Origin: Oscillospiraceae bacterium
GTDB lineage: Bacteria; Bacillota; Clostridia; Oscillospirales; Oscillospiraceae
Assembly: GCA_017548065.1 (NCBI GenBank)
Contig: JAFYNQ010000104.1
Location: forward strand, 1-47,658
DNA length: 47,658 bases
Direction: 5' to 3'
A program made the translations under genes and the position numbers. Each line of letters opens with the position of its first letter. Position 1 is the first letter of the stretch. Shown here one piece after another: positions 15,341 to 23,935 of the stretch. The notes beneath the pieces are model-generated. The model made no database searches. It saw only the letters and a list, made by a program, of their open reading frames with translations, and was not told where the DNA came from.

Positions 15341-15558
15341 CAAGAACCTATGAAGATGCCAATGTGGGCTGTCCCTATTATAACGAGGAGGGCGCCAAGC
15401 AGATCATCTGCGAAGGTCTGCAGGACCGGGCGACGATGCAGCAGCATTTCCTCTCCCGTGGGGACAAAATGGATTTCAAAAAGCACTACTGCTGCAACGC
15501 CTGGAAATCCTGCCCCCTGACAAAAGCGTTGAATCAGAAATATAACTATGAGGCGTAA
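15337..15558 (+). CDS. Small Cys-rich phage protein
   Basis: 73 residues starting MTRTYEDANVGCPYY. Cysteines occur as C-P-Y-Y, I-I-C-E-G-L, H-Y-C-C and SCPLTKALN, a pattern seen in short proteins near terminase genes of Firmicutes prophages. It probably binds a metal ion. The start overlaps the previous stop (ATGA), suggesting coupling. The function is not known. A 25-codon frame (15548-15625) overlaps its end but lacks a ribosome site. Confidence 0.7.
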   Translation: MTRTYEDANVGCPYYNEEGAKQIICEGLQDRATMQQHFLSRGDKMDFKKHYCCNAWKSCPLTKALNQKYNYEA

Positions 15559-15653
15559 CAGCCGGATCGTTGCACACGCTGCCTCAGGCATTTATGAGGT
15601 GGCCAAGCTGCGGAGGCGCTGCTGAAGCAGTGCGTCAATTTGAAAGGAGTCCC

Positions 15654-15893
15654 ATGGATAAGAAAAACAACCAGCGTCTGAAAAAGCTTCAGGGGGTGGG
15701 AGATGTGGTCCTGGAGAAGCTGCGGCAAAGGGTGGACAGCCTGGAGCCTATGGAGATGAACCCACAGATGCTCAAGCATATGACCGGCGTGATGAAGGAT
15801 TTAAAGGACATCCTTACAACCACCGGAGAGGAGACAGGCAGCGGTGGCATCACTGTGGTGTTCACGGGAGAACTGGAGGACTACAGTGGCTAA
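15654..15893 (+). CDS. Small phage protein, possibly terminase small subunit-like
   Basis: 79 residues behind a GAAAGGAGT site. Residues 1-60 are predicted mostly helical (RLKKLQGVGDVVLEKLRQRVDSLEPMEMNPQMLKHMTGVMKDLKDIL), with no recognisable helix-turn-helix. It lies directly before and overlaps the large terminase by 8 bp, the place of a terminase small subunit. That role is inferred from position only. The overlap suggests coupled translation. Confidence 0.65.
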   Translation: MDKKNNQRLKKLQGVGDVVLEKLRQRVDSLEPMEMNPQMLKHMTGVMKDLKDILTTTGEETGSGGITVVFTGELEDYSG

Positions 15894-17286
15894 AACCCTT
15901 GCCATACAGATGCCCTCCCCACGGCAAAAGACGTTTCTTACCGCAACCACACGGCACATCGGCTTCGGCGGCGCCCGTGGCGGCGGCAAAAGCTGGGCAG
16001 TGCGGACAAAAGCCAAGCTGCTGGCGCTGCGCTACCCCGGCATTCGCATTCTCATTGTCCGCCGCACCTACCCGGAGCTGATCAACAACCACATCCGCAT
16101 TCTCTGCCAGGAGCTGTCCGGCATCGGGGAGTACCACGACCGGGACAAGCTCATAGCCTTTCCCGGTGGCAGCATCATTCAGTTTTCCTACTGCGACCGG
16201 GACACCGACCTGGATCGGCTTCAGGGTGTGGAATACGATGTGATCTTCCTGGACGAGGCCACCCAGCTGTCGGAGTATCAGATGAAGACCATCACCGCCT
16301 GCCTGCGAGGCGTCAACGATTTCCCCAAGCGGATCTACTACACCTGCAACCCCGGCGGCCAGGGGCATCAGTACATCAAGCGAATTTTCATTGACCGAAA
16401 ATACCGGGATGGGGAAGACCCTCGGGACTATACCTTTATTCAAAGCCTTGTGACCGACAATCATGCCCTGATGAAGACCCAGCCGGACTACGTAAAGCAG
16501 CTGGAGGCGCTGCCCTATAAGCTGCGGCAGGCATGGCTTCACGGTCGCTGGGACATTTTTGAGGGTCAGTTTTTTGAGGAGTTTCGGGAGTCCCCGGATC
16601 TTGCCATGTGCGAGAAGGCAGGCATCACCCCGGAGCTTGCCAAAAAGCAAGGGCGCTGGACCCATGTGATAGAGCCCTTTGATATCGGCAGCGGCGCCTG
16701 CCGTGGGTGGACACTGTACCGCAGCTATGACTTTGGCTATGCCAAGCCCTTTTCCTGCGCCTGGTGGGCGGTGGATCATGACGGCACGCTGTATCGGATC
16801 ATGGAGCTGTACGGCTGCACGGAAAACCCCAACGAGGGCGTGAAATGGACGCCGGACAGACAGTTTCAGGAGATCGCCCGGATTGAACGGGAGCATCCCT
16901 GGCTGCGAGGCAGACAGATCCTGGGTGTGGCAGACCCTGCCATCTGGGACGTGTCCCGGGGCGAGAGCATTGCCGACACGGCCATCCGCTACGGTGTGTA
17001 TTTCACCCCCGGTGACCATGCCCGTGTCAGCGGCTGGATGCAATGCCACTACCGACTGCAGTTTGATGAAAACGGCTATGCCCGTTGCTATGTGTTTGAC
17101 AACTGCAAGGGCTTTATCCGCACCGTACCCACACTGCGCTATGACACCAACCGCCCGGAAGACCTGGACACCGCCGGGGAAGACCACATCGCCGACGAAT
17201 GGCGCTATCTGTGTATGTCCCGCCCGGTGCAGCCCATCCGGGAAGCAGCCCCCAGGGGTCTGCTCAATGACCCGTTGCGCAGCTGA
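15886..17286 (+). CDS. Phage terminase large subunit
   Basis: 466 residues with a GTG start at 15886, supported by a GGAGGA site 6 nt upstream inside the preceding gene. The ATPase domain has Walker A GGARGGGKS (28-36) and Walker B VIFLDEA (D123, E124), followed by a TCNPGG coupling-type motif. The C-terminal nuclease domain shows YDFGYAKPF and GVADPAIWD acidic residues. It would power DNA packaging into the capsid and cut concatemers. Length and motifs look intact, so the enzyme should be functional. Confidence 0.95.
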   Translation: MAKTLAIQMPSPRQKTFLTATTRHIGFGGARGGGKSWAVRTKAKLLALRYPGIRILIVRRTYPELINNHIRILCQELSGIGEYHDRDKLIAFPGGSIIQFSYCDRDTDLDRLQGVEYDVIFLDEATQLSEYQMKTITACLRGVNDFPKRIYYTCNPGGQGHQYIKRIFIDRKYRDGEDPRDYTFIQSLVTDNHALMKTQPDYVKQLEALPYKLRQAWLHGRWDIFEGQFFEEFRESPDLAMCEKAGITPELAKKQGRWTHVIEPFDIGSGACRGWTLYRSYDFGYAKPFSCAWWAVDHDGTLYRIMELYGCTENPNEGVKWTPDRQFQEIARIEREHPWLRGRQILGVADPAIWDVSRGESIADTAIRYGVYFTPGDHARVSGWMQCHYRLQFDENGYARCYVFDNCKGFIRTVPTLRYDTNRPEDLDTAGEDHIADEWRYLCMSRPVQPIREAAPRGLLNDPLRS

Positions 17287-17320
17287 ATGACAGATTTCTT
17301 TGAAACGAAAGGAGAAAACG

Positions 17321-19120
17321 ATGGAAGAAAATAAGATTGCCCAAACGGGTGTTACAGAGGACACTGTCCGTATGTTTTCCGAGCTTTTGGAGCGCTATAA
17401 GGCAGGCAAAAGCAGCACGGAGCAGCGGATCATTTCCAGTGAAAACTGGTGGAAGCTTCGTAACACCACCGAGGAAGAAAAGGAGGATGCCATCCGCAGT
17501 GACGGCTTTGTGAGCCGCTCCGGCTGGCTGCACAACGTGATCGTCAGCAAGCATGCAGATGCGGTGGAGGCATACCCCGAACCCAACATCCTCCCCCGTG
17601 AGGCAGGCGATGTGACCGAGGCGCAGCAGCTGACGGCCATTATCCCCTGCGTGCTGGAGCAAAACCGCTTTGAGCAGGTGTGGTCGGATGTGATCTGGCA
17701 GAAGCTGAAGACCGGCACCGGCGTTTACAAGGTGGTATGGGACACCGGGAAGCTGGGCGGACTGGGTGACATCGGCATTCAGAGGGTGAATCTTCTGAAC
17801 CTCTATTGGGAGCCGGGTATCACGGATATCCAGAAAAGCCGCTATCTGTTCCACACGGAGCTTTGGGAGAAGGATGTGCTGCTGCAGCATTACCCCCAGG
17901 TGCAGGACAAGCTGCAGGACGGTAATTTTGTAGGCGCAAAATTCCTCTATGACGATACGGTGGATGAAACGGACATGGTCACGGTGGTGGATGTGTACTA
18001 CCGCAAAAACGTAGAGGGCAGACAGATCCTCCACTACTGCAAATTCGTGGGTGATACCGTTCTTTATGCCACGGAAAATGACCATGAGGCGGTGGCGGAT
18101 GTAAACGGTGTGTCCCGACCTGCGCCTGCGGAGGCAGGTCTTTACGATCACGGTCAGTACCCCTACGTGTTTGACGTGCTGTACCCCATTGAGGGAAGCC
18201 CCTGCGGCTACGGCTATGTGGATCTTTGCCGCAATCCTCAGACGGAAATTGACATTCTGAAAACCGCCTTCGTGAAAAATGCCCGTGTGGGCGCTGTTCC
18301 CAGGTATTTCTCCCGTGTGGACGGTAATGTGAACGAGGAGCAGTTCCTGGACCTGGAGCAGGCGCTGGTGAAGGTCACCGGCAACGTGGACGAGGCGACA
18401 CTGCGAAAGATCGAGCATAACACCCTGGACGGCAACTATATCGCCATGCTGGACCGTACCATTGACGAGCTGCGGCAGACCTCCGGCAACACGGAGACCA
18501 GCACCGGCACGCCCACCAGCGGTGTCACCGCTGCCTCTGCCATCGTGGCCTTGCAGGAGGCTTCCGGCAAGGGTAGCCGTGATTCCACTTTGGCATCCTA
18601 CCGTGCCTTCAGCAGCATCGTGGAGCTGTGCATTGAGCTGATCCGTCAGTTCTACGGCATGCCCCGACAGTTCCGCATCACCGGCAACCGGGGCGGCATG
18701 GACTTTGTGACCTACACCAACCGAGGCCTGCAGCCTGCGGAGCAGCCCGGCTTCGGTCAGGAGGGTATGCGCCTGCCGGTGTTTGATATCAAGATCTCTG
18801 CGCAGAAAAAGAATGTGTACACCAAGGTCAGTCAGAATGAGCTGGCGCTGCAGTTTTTTCGCCTGGGCTTCTTTGCCCCGGAAATGGCAAGCCAGGCCAT
18901 GCTGTGCCTGGAAATGATGGATTTTGACGGCAAGGAGCGGATTTTGCAGCGGCTTTATCAAAATGCTGCCATGCCCATGGGGGGGATCCCCGGCGGTGAA
19001 GGGGAAAGTCTTCCCCGTTCCGACCCCTTCTACGGCATCACACGAAAGGAGCATGCCCTGGTGCAGAAGGCACGGGAGGGCGCAGCCAATGCGGCACAGC
19101 CCAAAGGAGGTGACCTATGA
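17321..19120 (+). CDS. Phage portal protein
   Basis: 599 residues from the ATG at 17321 (AAAGGAG site). The protein has the length and composition of P22/N4-like portals. The conserved middle (DVLYPIEGSPCGYGYVDLCRNPQTEIDIL, positions about 290-318) and the later helical stem region (YIAMLDRTIDELRQTSG) match the family in type. Portals form the dodecameric DNA channel at one capsid vertex. It is located between terminase and the Prp-like protease. The stop overlaps the next start (ATGA). Confidence 0.88.
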   Translation: MEENKIAQTGVTEDTVRMFSELLERYKAGKSSTEQRIISSENWWKLRNTTEEEKEDAIRSDGFVSRSGWLHNVIVSKHADAVEAYPEPNILPREAGDVTEAQQLTAIIPCVLEQNRFEQVWSDVIWQKLKTGTGVYKVVWDTGKLGGLGDIGIQRVNLLNLYWEPGITDIQKSRYLFHTELWEKDVLLQHYPQVQDKLQDGNFVGAKFLYDDTVDETDMVTVVDVYYRKNVEGRQILHYCKFVGDTVLYATENDHEAVADVNGVSRPAPAEAGLYDHGQYPYVFDVLYPIEGSPCGYGYVDLCRNPQTEIDILKTAFVKNARVGAVPRYFSRVDGNVNEEQFLDLEQALVKVTGNVDEATLRKIEHNTLDGNYIAMLDRTIDELRQTSGNTETSTGTPTSGVTAASAIVALQEASGKGSRDSTLASYRAFSSIVELCIELIRQFYGMPRQFRITGNRGGMDFVTYTNRGLQPAEQPGFGQEGMRLPVFDIKISAQKKNVYTKVSQNELALQFFRLGFFAPEMASQAMLCLEMMDFDGKERILQRLYQNAAMPMGGIPGGEGESLPRSDPFYGITRKEHALVQKAREGAANAAQPKGGDL

Positions 19121-19440
19121 TCAAGGTGATCTATGACCGCTCCGCAAGGCGCCTGACAGCCACCGGTCACGCAGGTCAGGGCGCGCCGGGACATGACCTG
19201 GTGTGCGCCGCCGTGTCGGCGCTGGTGCTGACACTGGCAAGCAACGTGGCTACCCTTGCCACACAGAACAGTCTCCGCCGCCAGGAGCTGAAGATCAAAG
19301 AAGGGGATGCCTGCATCAGCTGCATCCCGGAGAACAAAATGCGTGCGGTGGTGACGATGGTTTTTGATACCGTCTGCTCCGGCTTTGAACTGCTGGAGAC
19401 ACTGTACCCGGAAAATATCACATTTACGGTAATTGCATAA
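19117..19440 (+). CDS. Prp-like cysteine protease (phage-borne)
   Basis: 107 residues. It shows the family dyad: H18 in TGHAG and C30 in DLVCAAVSAL, at the spacing known for Prp. Cellular Prp removes an N-terminal extension from ribosomal protein L27 at an LQFFA-type motif. In some staphylococcal phages the same host enzyme matures scaffold and capsid. Here the gene sits between portal and scaffold, and both scaffold and capsid proteins carry an LQLFA motif near their N-termini. A role as the island's own capsid protease follows well from this but is untested. Its start overlaps the portal stop by 4 bp. Confidence 0.88.
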   Translation: MIKVIYDRSARRLTATGHAGQGAPGHDLVCAAVSALVLTLASNVATLATQNSLRRQELKIKEGDACISCIPENKMRAVVTMVFDTVCSGFELLETLYPENITFTVIA

Positions 19441-19513
19441 ACACAAGTATATATGGCCATGGGCTTTATATAGGACTCGCCGCCCTGAAGCGGCAGAAAG
19501 GAATCGGGAGAAT

Positions 19514-20284
19514 ATGAAAAAATGGGAAAGAAGCTATCTTCAACTGTTTGCTGAAGGCGACAGCGGCGCAGGGGAAGCAGCTTCCGAAACGGGCGAAAAC
19601 AGTGCCGTCGCCGGGCACCAGGAGGCTGCCGCTGCCCCCAGAATGACCTGGGAGGAGATTAAGGCAGACCCGGAATACAGCCGTCATATGCAGGAAATGG
19701 TGCAAGCTCGCCTGAAAAATGTGAAGCAGGCGGGGGAGCATATGGAGCTGCTGCGACCGGCGCTGACCGTGATGGCAACGGCCTACGGGCTTGACCCGGA
19801 GCAGCCGGATTACGGCGCGCTTGCCAAGGCAGTGACCGAGGACAGCCGCTACCGCAAGGATGACACCCATCTGCGTGCCCACTATGACAGCTTGGTACGG
19901 CAGGAGAAGCAGCTGCAGGCAAAGTACCCCGACTTTAACCTGCGCAACGAGATGCAAAACCCGGTATTCGTGCGGCTGACCGCCCCGGAGACCGGCATCT
20001 CCCTGGAGGATGCTTACTACACGGTGCATCGTCGGGAGATCCAGCACAGCGCCATTGAGGCGGCATCCCGTGAGACGGCCAGCCGTATCTCCAATGCCAT
20101 TCGGTCCGGCACTGCCCGACCGGTGGAAAACGGCACTGCAGCCACTGCTGCTGCCGTCACCGCCTTTGACTATCGCAAGGCCAGTCCCCAGCAGCGCAGT
20201 GCGCTGAAGGCAAAGATCCGTCAGGCGGTAGCCCGGGGAGAAAAGCTCTACCCGGGTAGCGTTCCCTATGGGGTAAAGAAATAA
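19514..20284 (+). CDS. Phage scaffold protein with Prp cleavage motif
   Basis: 256 residues starting MKKWERSYLQLFAEGDSG. The YLQLFA motif (8-13) resembles the L27 cleavage site. The body is Glu/Ala/Gln rich and highly charged, mostly helical, with a low-complexity N-terminal region after the motif, as in scaffolds. The C-terminus is basic (KAKIRQAVARGEKLYPG), which could contact the capsid. Its place between protease and major capsid genes supports the call. A GGGAG site lies 5' of the ATG. The 73 bp before it contain only a short hairpin. Confidence 0.85.
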   Translation: MKKWERSYLQLFAEGDSGAGEAASETGENSAVAGHQEAAAAPRMTWEEIKADPEYSRHMQEMVQARLKNVKQAGEHMELLRPALTVMATAYGLDPEQPDYGALAKAVTEDSRYRKDDTHLRAHYDSLVRQEKQLQAKYPDFNLRNEMQNPVFVRLTAPETGISLEDAYYTVHRREIQHSAIEAASRETASRISNAIRSGTARPVENGTAATAAAVTAFDYRKASPQQRSALKAKIRQAVARGEKLYPGSVPYGVKK

Positions 20285-20309
20285 CGATCTGTAAAAAAGG
20301 AGAATGTTT

Positions 20310-21413
20310 ATGGAAAACAAGTTTATGTATCTGCAGCTGTTTGCCGATGGCGGCAGCGTGGTGAACACCACCACCGGCTATGTCAATGCCAACACCGGCG
20401 CCCACACCGATTTCGGTGGCACCAATGCCGCCGGTCAGGTGAACACCCTCAGCGATGAGCTGAAGACCTTCTACGACACCGAGCTGCTGGAAAATGCAAA
20501 GGTGGAGATGTTCTACGCCCAGTTTGCCAAGCGTCAGAATCTGCCCAAGAACCGTGGTACCACCGTGGAGTGGCGCAAGTGGAACACCTTTGACAAGGCA
20601 GAGACACTGCAGGAAGGTGTGATCCCCGAGGGTCAGAAGTTCGGCATGAGCTCCCGTACCGGTGCGATCAACCAGTACGGTACTTACGCTGCCATTTCCG
20701 ACAAGCTGGAGATGCGTGCCTATGATGACACCATTCTGGGCGCCACCGAGGAGATGGGCGCTTCTGCGGCAGAGACCCAGGAAATCCTGATCCGTGATGC
20801 GCTGCTGGAGAACACCAATGTCATGTACTGCGAGAATGTGGATGGCGACGGCAACGTTGTGGGCGCAACTCCCACCGCCTGCAGCGAAATGGCTTGCAGC
20901 GAGGCATCCATGAGTACCCTGACCCCCGACATGGTGGCAAAGGCCGTGACCAAGCTGAAGAAGGACAAGGTTCCCACCATCGGCGGCAAGTACTGCGCTG
21001 TGATCCATCCCTCTGTGGCTTACGATCTGCGTAAGAGCAAGGAGTGGGTGGAGGCACACAAGTATGCGCAGCCCGGTGAGATCTACAACGGTGAGATCGG
21101 TGAGCTCCACGGCTGCCGCTTTGTGGAAAATGTGTTTGCCCCCGTGCTGGGCGGTGATGACTACGTTAACGCTGCCGGCGGCGTGACCTATGCCACCTAT
21201 TTCTTCGGCAAGGATGCCTTCGGCATCATTGATCCCGAGGGCGGCGCACTGGAGATGATCGTCAAGGACAAGAGTCAGATCGGCGGTCCTCTGAACCAGT
21301 ATTCCACCATCGGCTACAAGCTGGAGACCAACGGTGCAACCATTCTGTACCCCGAGCGCATTCTGCGTCTGATGAGCTGCTCCAGCTTCTCTTCCACCGA
21401 CGAAGAGAACTAA
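20310..21413 (+). CDS. Major capsid protein, N4-gp56 family
   Basis: 367 residues. I chose the ATG at 20310 because the AAAAGGAG site is 7 nt away; the ATG at 20304 is too close. The N-terminus MENKFMYLQLFADGG carries the LQLFA motif (8-12). The region LSDELKTFYDTELLENAKVEM and then FAKRQNLPKNRGTTVEWRKW fits the N4-gp56 group of HK97-fold capsid proteins. Cleavage after the motif would leave a mature protein of about 355 residues. This is a well-conserved, apparently intact structural gene. Confidence 0.93.
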   Translation: MENKFMYLQLFADGGSVVNTTTGYVNANTGAHTDFGGTNAAGQVNTLSDELKTFYDTELLENAKVEMFYAQFAKRQNLPKNRGTTVEWRKWNTFDKAETLQEGVIPEGQKFGMSSRTGAINQYGTYAAISDKLEMRAYDDTILGATEEMGASAAETQEILIRDALLENTNVMYCENVDGDGNVVGATPTACSEMACSEASMSTLTPDMVAKAVTKLKKDKVPTIGGKYCAVIHPSVAYDLRKSKEWVEAHKYAQPGEIYNGEIGELHGCRFVENVFAPVLGGDDYVNAAGGVTYATYFFGKDAFGIIDPEGGALEMIVKDKSQIGGPLNQYSTIGYKLETNGATILYPERILRLMSCSSFSSTDEEN

Positions 21414-21423
21414 AAACAAAAAC

Positions 21424-21449
21424 GTAGGGGAGGCATTCATGCCTCCCAC
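21424..21449. repeat. REP-like intergenic repeat, copy B, inside the capsid operon
   Basis: GTAGGG is followed by GGGAGGCAT and its exact complement ATGCCTCCC around a 2-nt centre. It shares the GTAGGG start and the GCATTCATGC core with copy A at 165-190, which is in ordinary chromosome. It lies between the capsid gene and a small downstream gene. The hairpin could lower downstream expression. Confidence 0.6.
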
Positions 21450-21480
21450 TACCAACTGCTTTAAGAAAGGAAAGAAGATC

Positions 21481-21690
21481 ATGGAAAAAGAAAAGCGTGA
21501 GAAGGTATTTGTGCCCCGTGGGGCATCCAACGAAGAGCCCAATCTGTTCATCAGCGTCAACGGTGTGAACTACCTGCTGCCCAAGGGCAAGGAATCTCTT
21601 GTACCTGTGGCTGTGGCAAAGGAGTACCGCCGCAGCCAGGCGGCAAGGGAGCGCAGTGACATCTCCGGCAGACGGCTCATGAGCAAGTAA
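21481..21690 (+). CDS. Small phage structural-region protein
   Basis: 69 residues, strongly charged, starting MEKEKREKVFVPRG. The central SVNGVNYLLPKGKESLVPVAVAKEY segment resembles short proteins that follow capsid genes in Firmicutes prophages. Those proteins have no known role; capsid decoration or head completion is possible. A GAAAGGAAAG site precedes the ATG. No membrane segment or Cys is present. Confidence 0.7.
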   Translation: MEKEKREKVFVPRGASNEEPNLFISVNGVNYLLPKGKESLVPVAVAKEYRRSQAARERSDISGRRLMSK

Positions 21691-21712
21691 GAAGAAAAAG
21701 GAGGCGGTTGCC

Positions 21713-22084
21713 ATGAAATTGATGGAGGCCATTGCCCGCATCGATGAATTGAAGCACAACACCTACACAAGAGAAGACAAGCTCCGGTGGCTTTCCAATC
21801 TGGACGGTATGGTGAAGCACCAGGTCATTGACACCCATGCCGGTGCGGAGACGGTGTCTTTTTCCGGCTATGACGAAAACACACCGTCGGACACTGTCCT
21901 GCTGGTGCCTGCCCCCTATGACGAGCTGTATCTGTGGTGGCTTTCTGCGCAGATTGATTTTTACAACGGGGAATTTGCCCGTTATAACAATTCCATTGCG
22001 CTGTTCAACACGGGTTACGCTGTGTACAAGGAGCTTTACCACCGGAACAACACACCCCTGGGCAGCACCACCGGGTTTTATTAA
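21713..22084 (+). CDS. Phage head-tail connector (adaptor-like) protein
   Basis: 123 residues behind an AAAGGAGG site. It is mostly helical with the pattern MEAIARIDELKHNTYTREDKLRWLSNLDG and VPAPYDELYLWWLSAQIDFYNGEFARYNNS. Such small helical proteins after the capsid gene act as head-completion or adaptor proteins in many phages. The assignment rests on size, helical character and position, not on a catalytic motif. It lies 12 bp before the nozzle-like gene. Confidence 0.65.
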   Translation: MKLMEAIARIDELKHNTYTREDKLRWLSNLDGMVKHQVIDTHAGAETVSFSGYDENTPSDTVLLVPAPYDELYLWWLSAQIDFYNGEFARYNNSIALFNTGYAVYKELYHRNNTPLGSTTGFY

Positions 22085-22096
22085 AGGAGGCATTTT

Positions 22097-23935
22097 GTGA
22101 AGCTACCGAAATTGCAGCAGCTCCCCGTAAGCAGACAGACCCTGGAGGTCTTCGGGGGCTATAATCACAATCTGCGCATCGGCGACGGGGAGTTTTATGA
22201 AATGGAGAATATGACCTCCGGGCATTACCCCGTCCTCTCTCCCAGGGCGCCCAGAGGTAAGCTGTCCCAAAGCGCCCAGGCGCTGGTGAGCAGCCACGGT
22301 CTTTGCCGTGTGGAAAACAGACGGTTTTATCTCCCCGACGGCACCGATGCCGGTGTGACACTGGACTACGGAGAGAAGCAGCTGGTGACCATGGGCGCTT
22401 ACGTGATCGTGCTGCCGGACAAGGTGTGGATCAACGTTTCCGACACCGGGCAGGCGGAGCGCAGCGGCCCGATCGAGGCAGTTTTTTCTGCCACCGAAGG
22501 GGAATTTCTCTTTGAGCCCTGCCGGGCAGACGGCACGGTTTACAGCAATATTTCCGAGGAAGAGCCGAAAGACCCCACAGACGGACAGATGTGGCTGGAT
22601 ACCACCGGGGAATACCCGTCCTTGAAGCAGTGGACGGATACCGGGGGCATGTGGATCGCCGTTGCCACCGGCTATGTCCGTGTGCAGATGACGGGCATCG
22701 GCGAGAATTTTGAAAAGGGCGACAGCGTGCAGGTGCGGCTGAAGGGTGTGCCTTTGAGCTGGAAAAATGCGCTTCGCTTTATTGGTGAAGTGACACGCCT
22801 GGATGATGCCGAGGCCATAGAGCGGCGCTACGGTGAGCTGTGCGCCACCTGGGTGATCCGGGATCTGAGCTTTGATTCCCTGATCATCTCCGGCTACCTG
22901 GGGCTGCCTGCCTGCAAGGGCAAGCTGGGCAGCGGCAGCGATGCCTACCCCGGTTCGGTGGCGGTGGAGCGTGTGCTGCCGGATATGGACTTTGTGATCG
23001 AATGCGGCAACCGTCTTTGGGGCTGCAAATACGGAGCCGCAAGGTACGGCTTCGTCAATGAGATCTATGCCTCCAAGCTGGGAGATTTCAAGAATTTCAA
23101 AAGCTTCCAGGGCATTTCCACTGACAGCTACACCGTTTCCATCGGCGCAGACGGCCCCTTCACCGGCGCTGTCAGCTACATGGGCAGACCGGTGTTCTTC
23201 AAGGAAAACTGTATGCTGGAGGTGTACGGCAGCTATCCTGCCGCCTATCAGCTGCAGGTGACACCCTGCGAGGGTGTGCAGGCAGGCAGCCACAAAAGCC
23301 TTGCCATTGTGGACAATGTTCTGTATTACAAATCACGCAGCGGTATCTGCGCCTATGACGGCACAATGCCTTCCCAGGTGGGGCAGGCGCTGGGAGATAC
23401 CCTCTACGAAAATGCCATTGCCGGCGGTTGGGGCAGAAAGTATTATGTCAGCATGTATGCCCCGGAGGAGGCGGCTCGCAGCCTCTTCGTGTATGACAGC
23501 AGCCGCAGACTGTGGCATCGGGAGGACGCACTGCCTGTAAAAAGCTTCTGCTTCTGCGGAAATACGCTGTATGCCCTGACAGAGGATGACACCATCCTCA
23601 CCCTGGACGGCAGCGGAGAAACAGATCAGCAGCCGGTAAAATGGATGGCGCAGACCGGCAAGATCGGTCTGCAGCTGCCGGAAAGTAAATATGTGTCGGG
23701 ACTGACCCTTCGGCTATCCATGAAGCTGGGTTCGGTGGTGTCGGTGTACGCAAGCTATGATTCCCAACCGGGCTGGGAGCATCTGTATACCCTCCGTGGC
23801 ACATCCCTTGGCAGTGTCACTCTGCCGCTGCGCCCCCGACGGTGTGACCACATGCAGCTTCGCCTGGAGGGTACGGGAGAGATGAAGCTGTATTCCATTA
23901 CCAAGACCCTGGAGCAGGGAGGTGACGGTCAGTGA
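22097..23935 (+). CDS. Phage tail nozzle-like protein (putative beta-propeller)
   Basis: 612 residues with a GTG start 5 nt after an AAAGGAGG site. It begins with a short conserved segment (FGGYNHNLRIGDGEFYEMENMTSG) and is otherwise beta-rich. Repeated short blade-like segments are present (CGNRLWGCKYG, MGRPVFFKENCMLEVYG, VDNVLYYKSRSGICAYDG, FCGNTLYALTEDDTILTLDG), which suggests a beta-propeller. Short-tailed phages use such propellers in their tail nozzle (T7 gp12, P22 gp10). The nozzle assignment is an inference from fold pattern and position after the connector. No tape-measure, sheath or long-tail gene was recognised in the island. Confidence 0.6.
   Translation: MKLPKLQQLPVSRQTLEVFGGYNHNLRIGDGEFYEMENMTSGHYPVLSPRAPRGKLSQSAQALVSSHGLCRVENRRFYLPDGTDAGVTLDYGEKQLVTMGAYVIVLPDKVWINVSDTGQAERSGPIEAVFSATEGEFLFEPCRADGTVYSNISEEEPKDPTDGQMWLDTTGEYPSLKQWTDTGGMWIAVATGYVRVQMTGIGENFEKGDSVQVRLKGVPLSWKNALRFIGEVTRLDDAEAIERRYGELCATWVIRDLSFDSLIISGYLGLPACKGKLGSGSDAYPGSVAVERVLPDMDFVIECGNRLWGCKYGAARYGFVNEIYASKLGDFKNFKSFQGISTDSYTVSIGADGPFTGAVSYMGRPVFFKENCMLEVYGSYPAAYQLQVTPCEGVQAGSHKSLAIVDNVLYYKSRSGICAYDGTMPSQVGQALGDTLYENAIAGGWGRKYYVSMYAPEEAARSLFVYDSSRRLWHREDALPVKSFCFCGNTLYALTEDDTILTLDGSGETDQQPVKWMAQTGKIGLQLPESKYVSGLTLRLSMKLGSVVSVYASYDSQPGWEHLYTLRGTSLGSVTLPLRPRRCDHMQLRLEGTGEMKLYSITKTLEQGGDGQ

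Noticed and set aside
15548-15625. A 25-codon frame (MRRNSRIVAHAASGIYEVAK...) between two small phage genes
   Set aside because: It overlaps the end of the previous gene, has no ribosome site and is too short to support by sequence alone.
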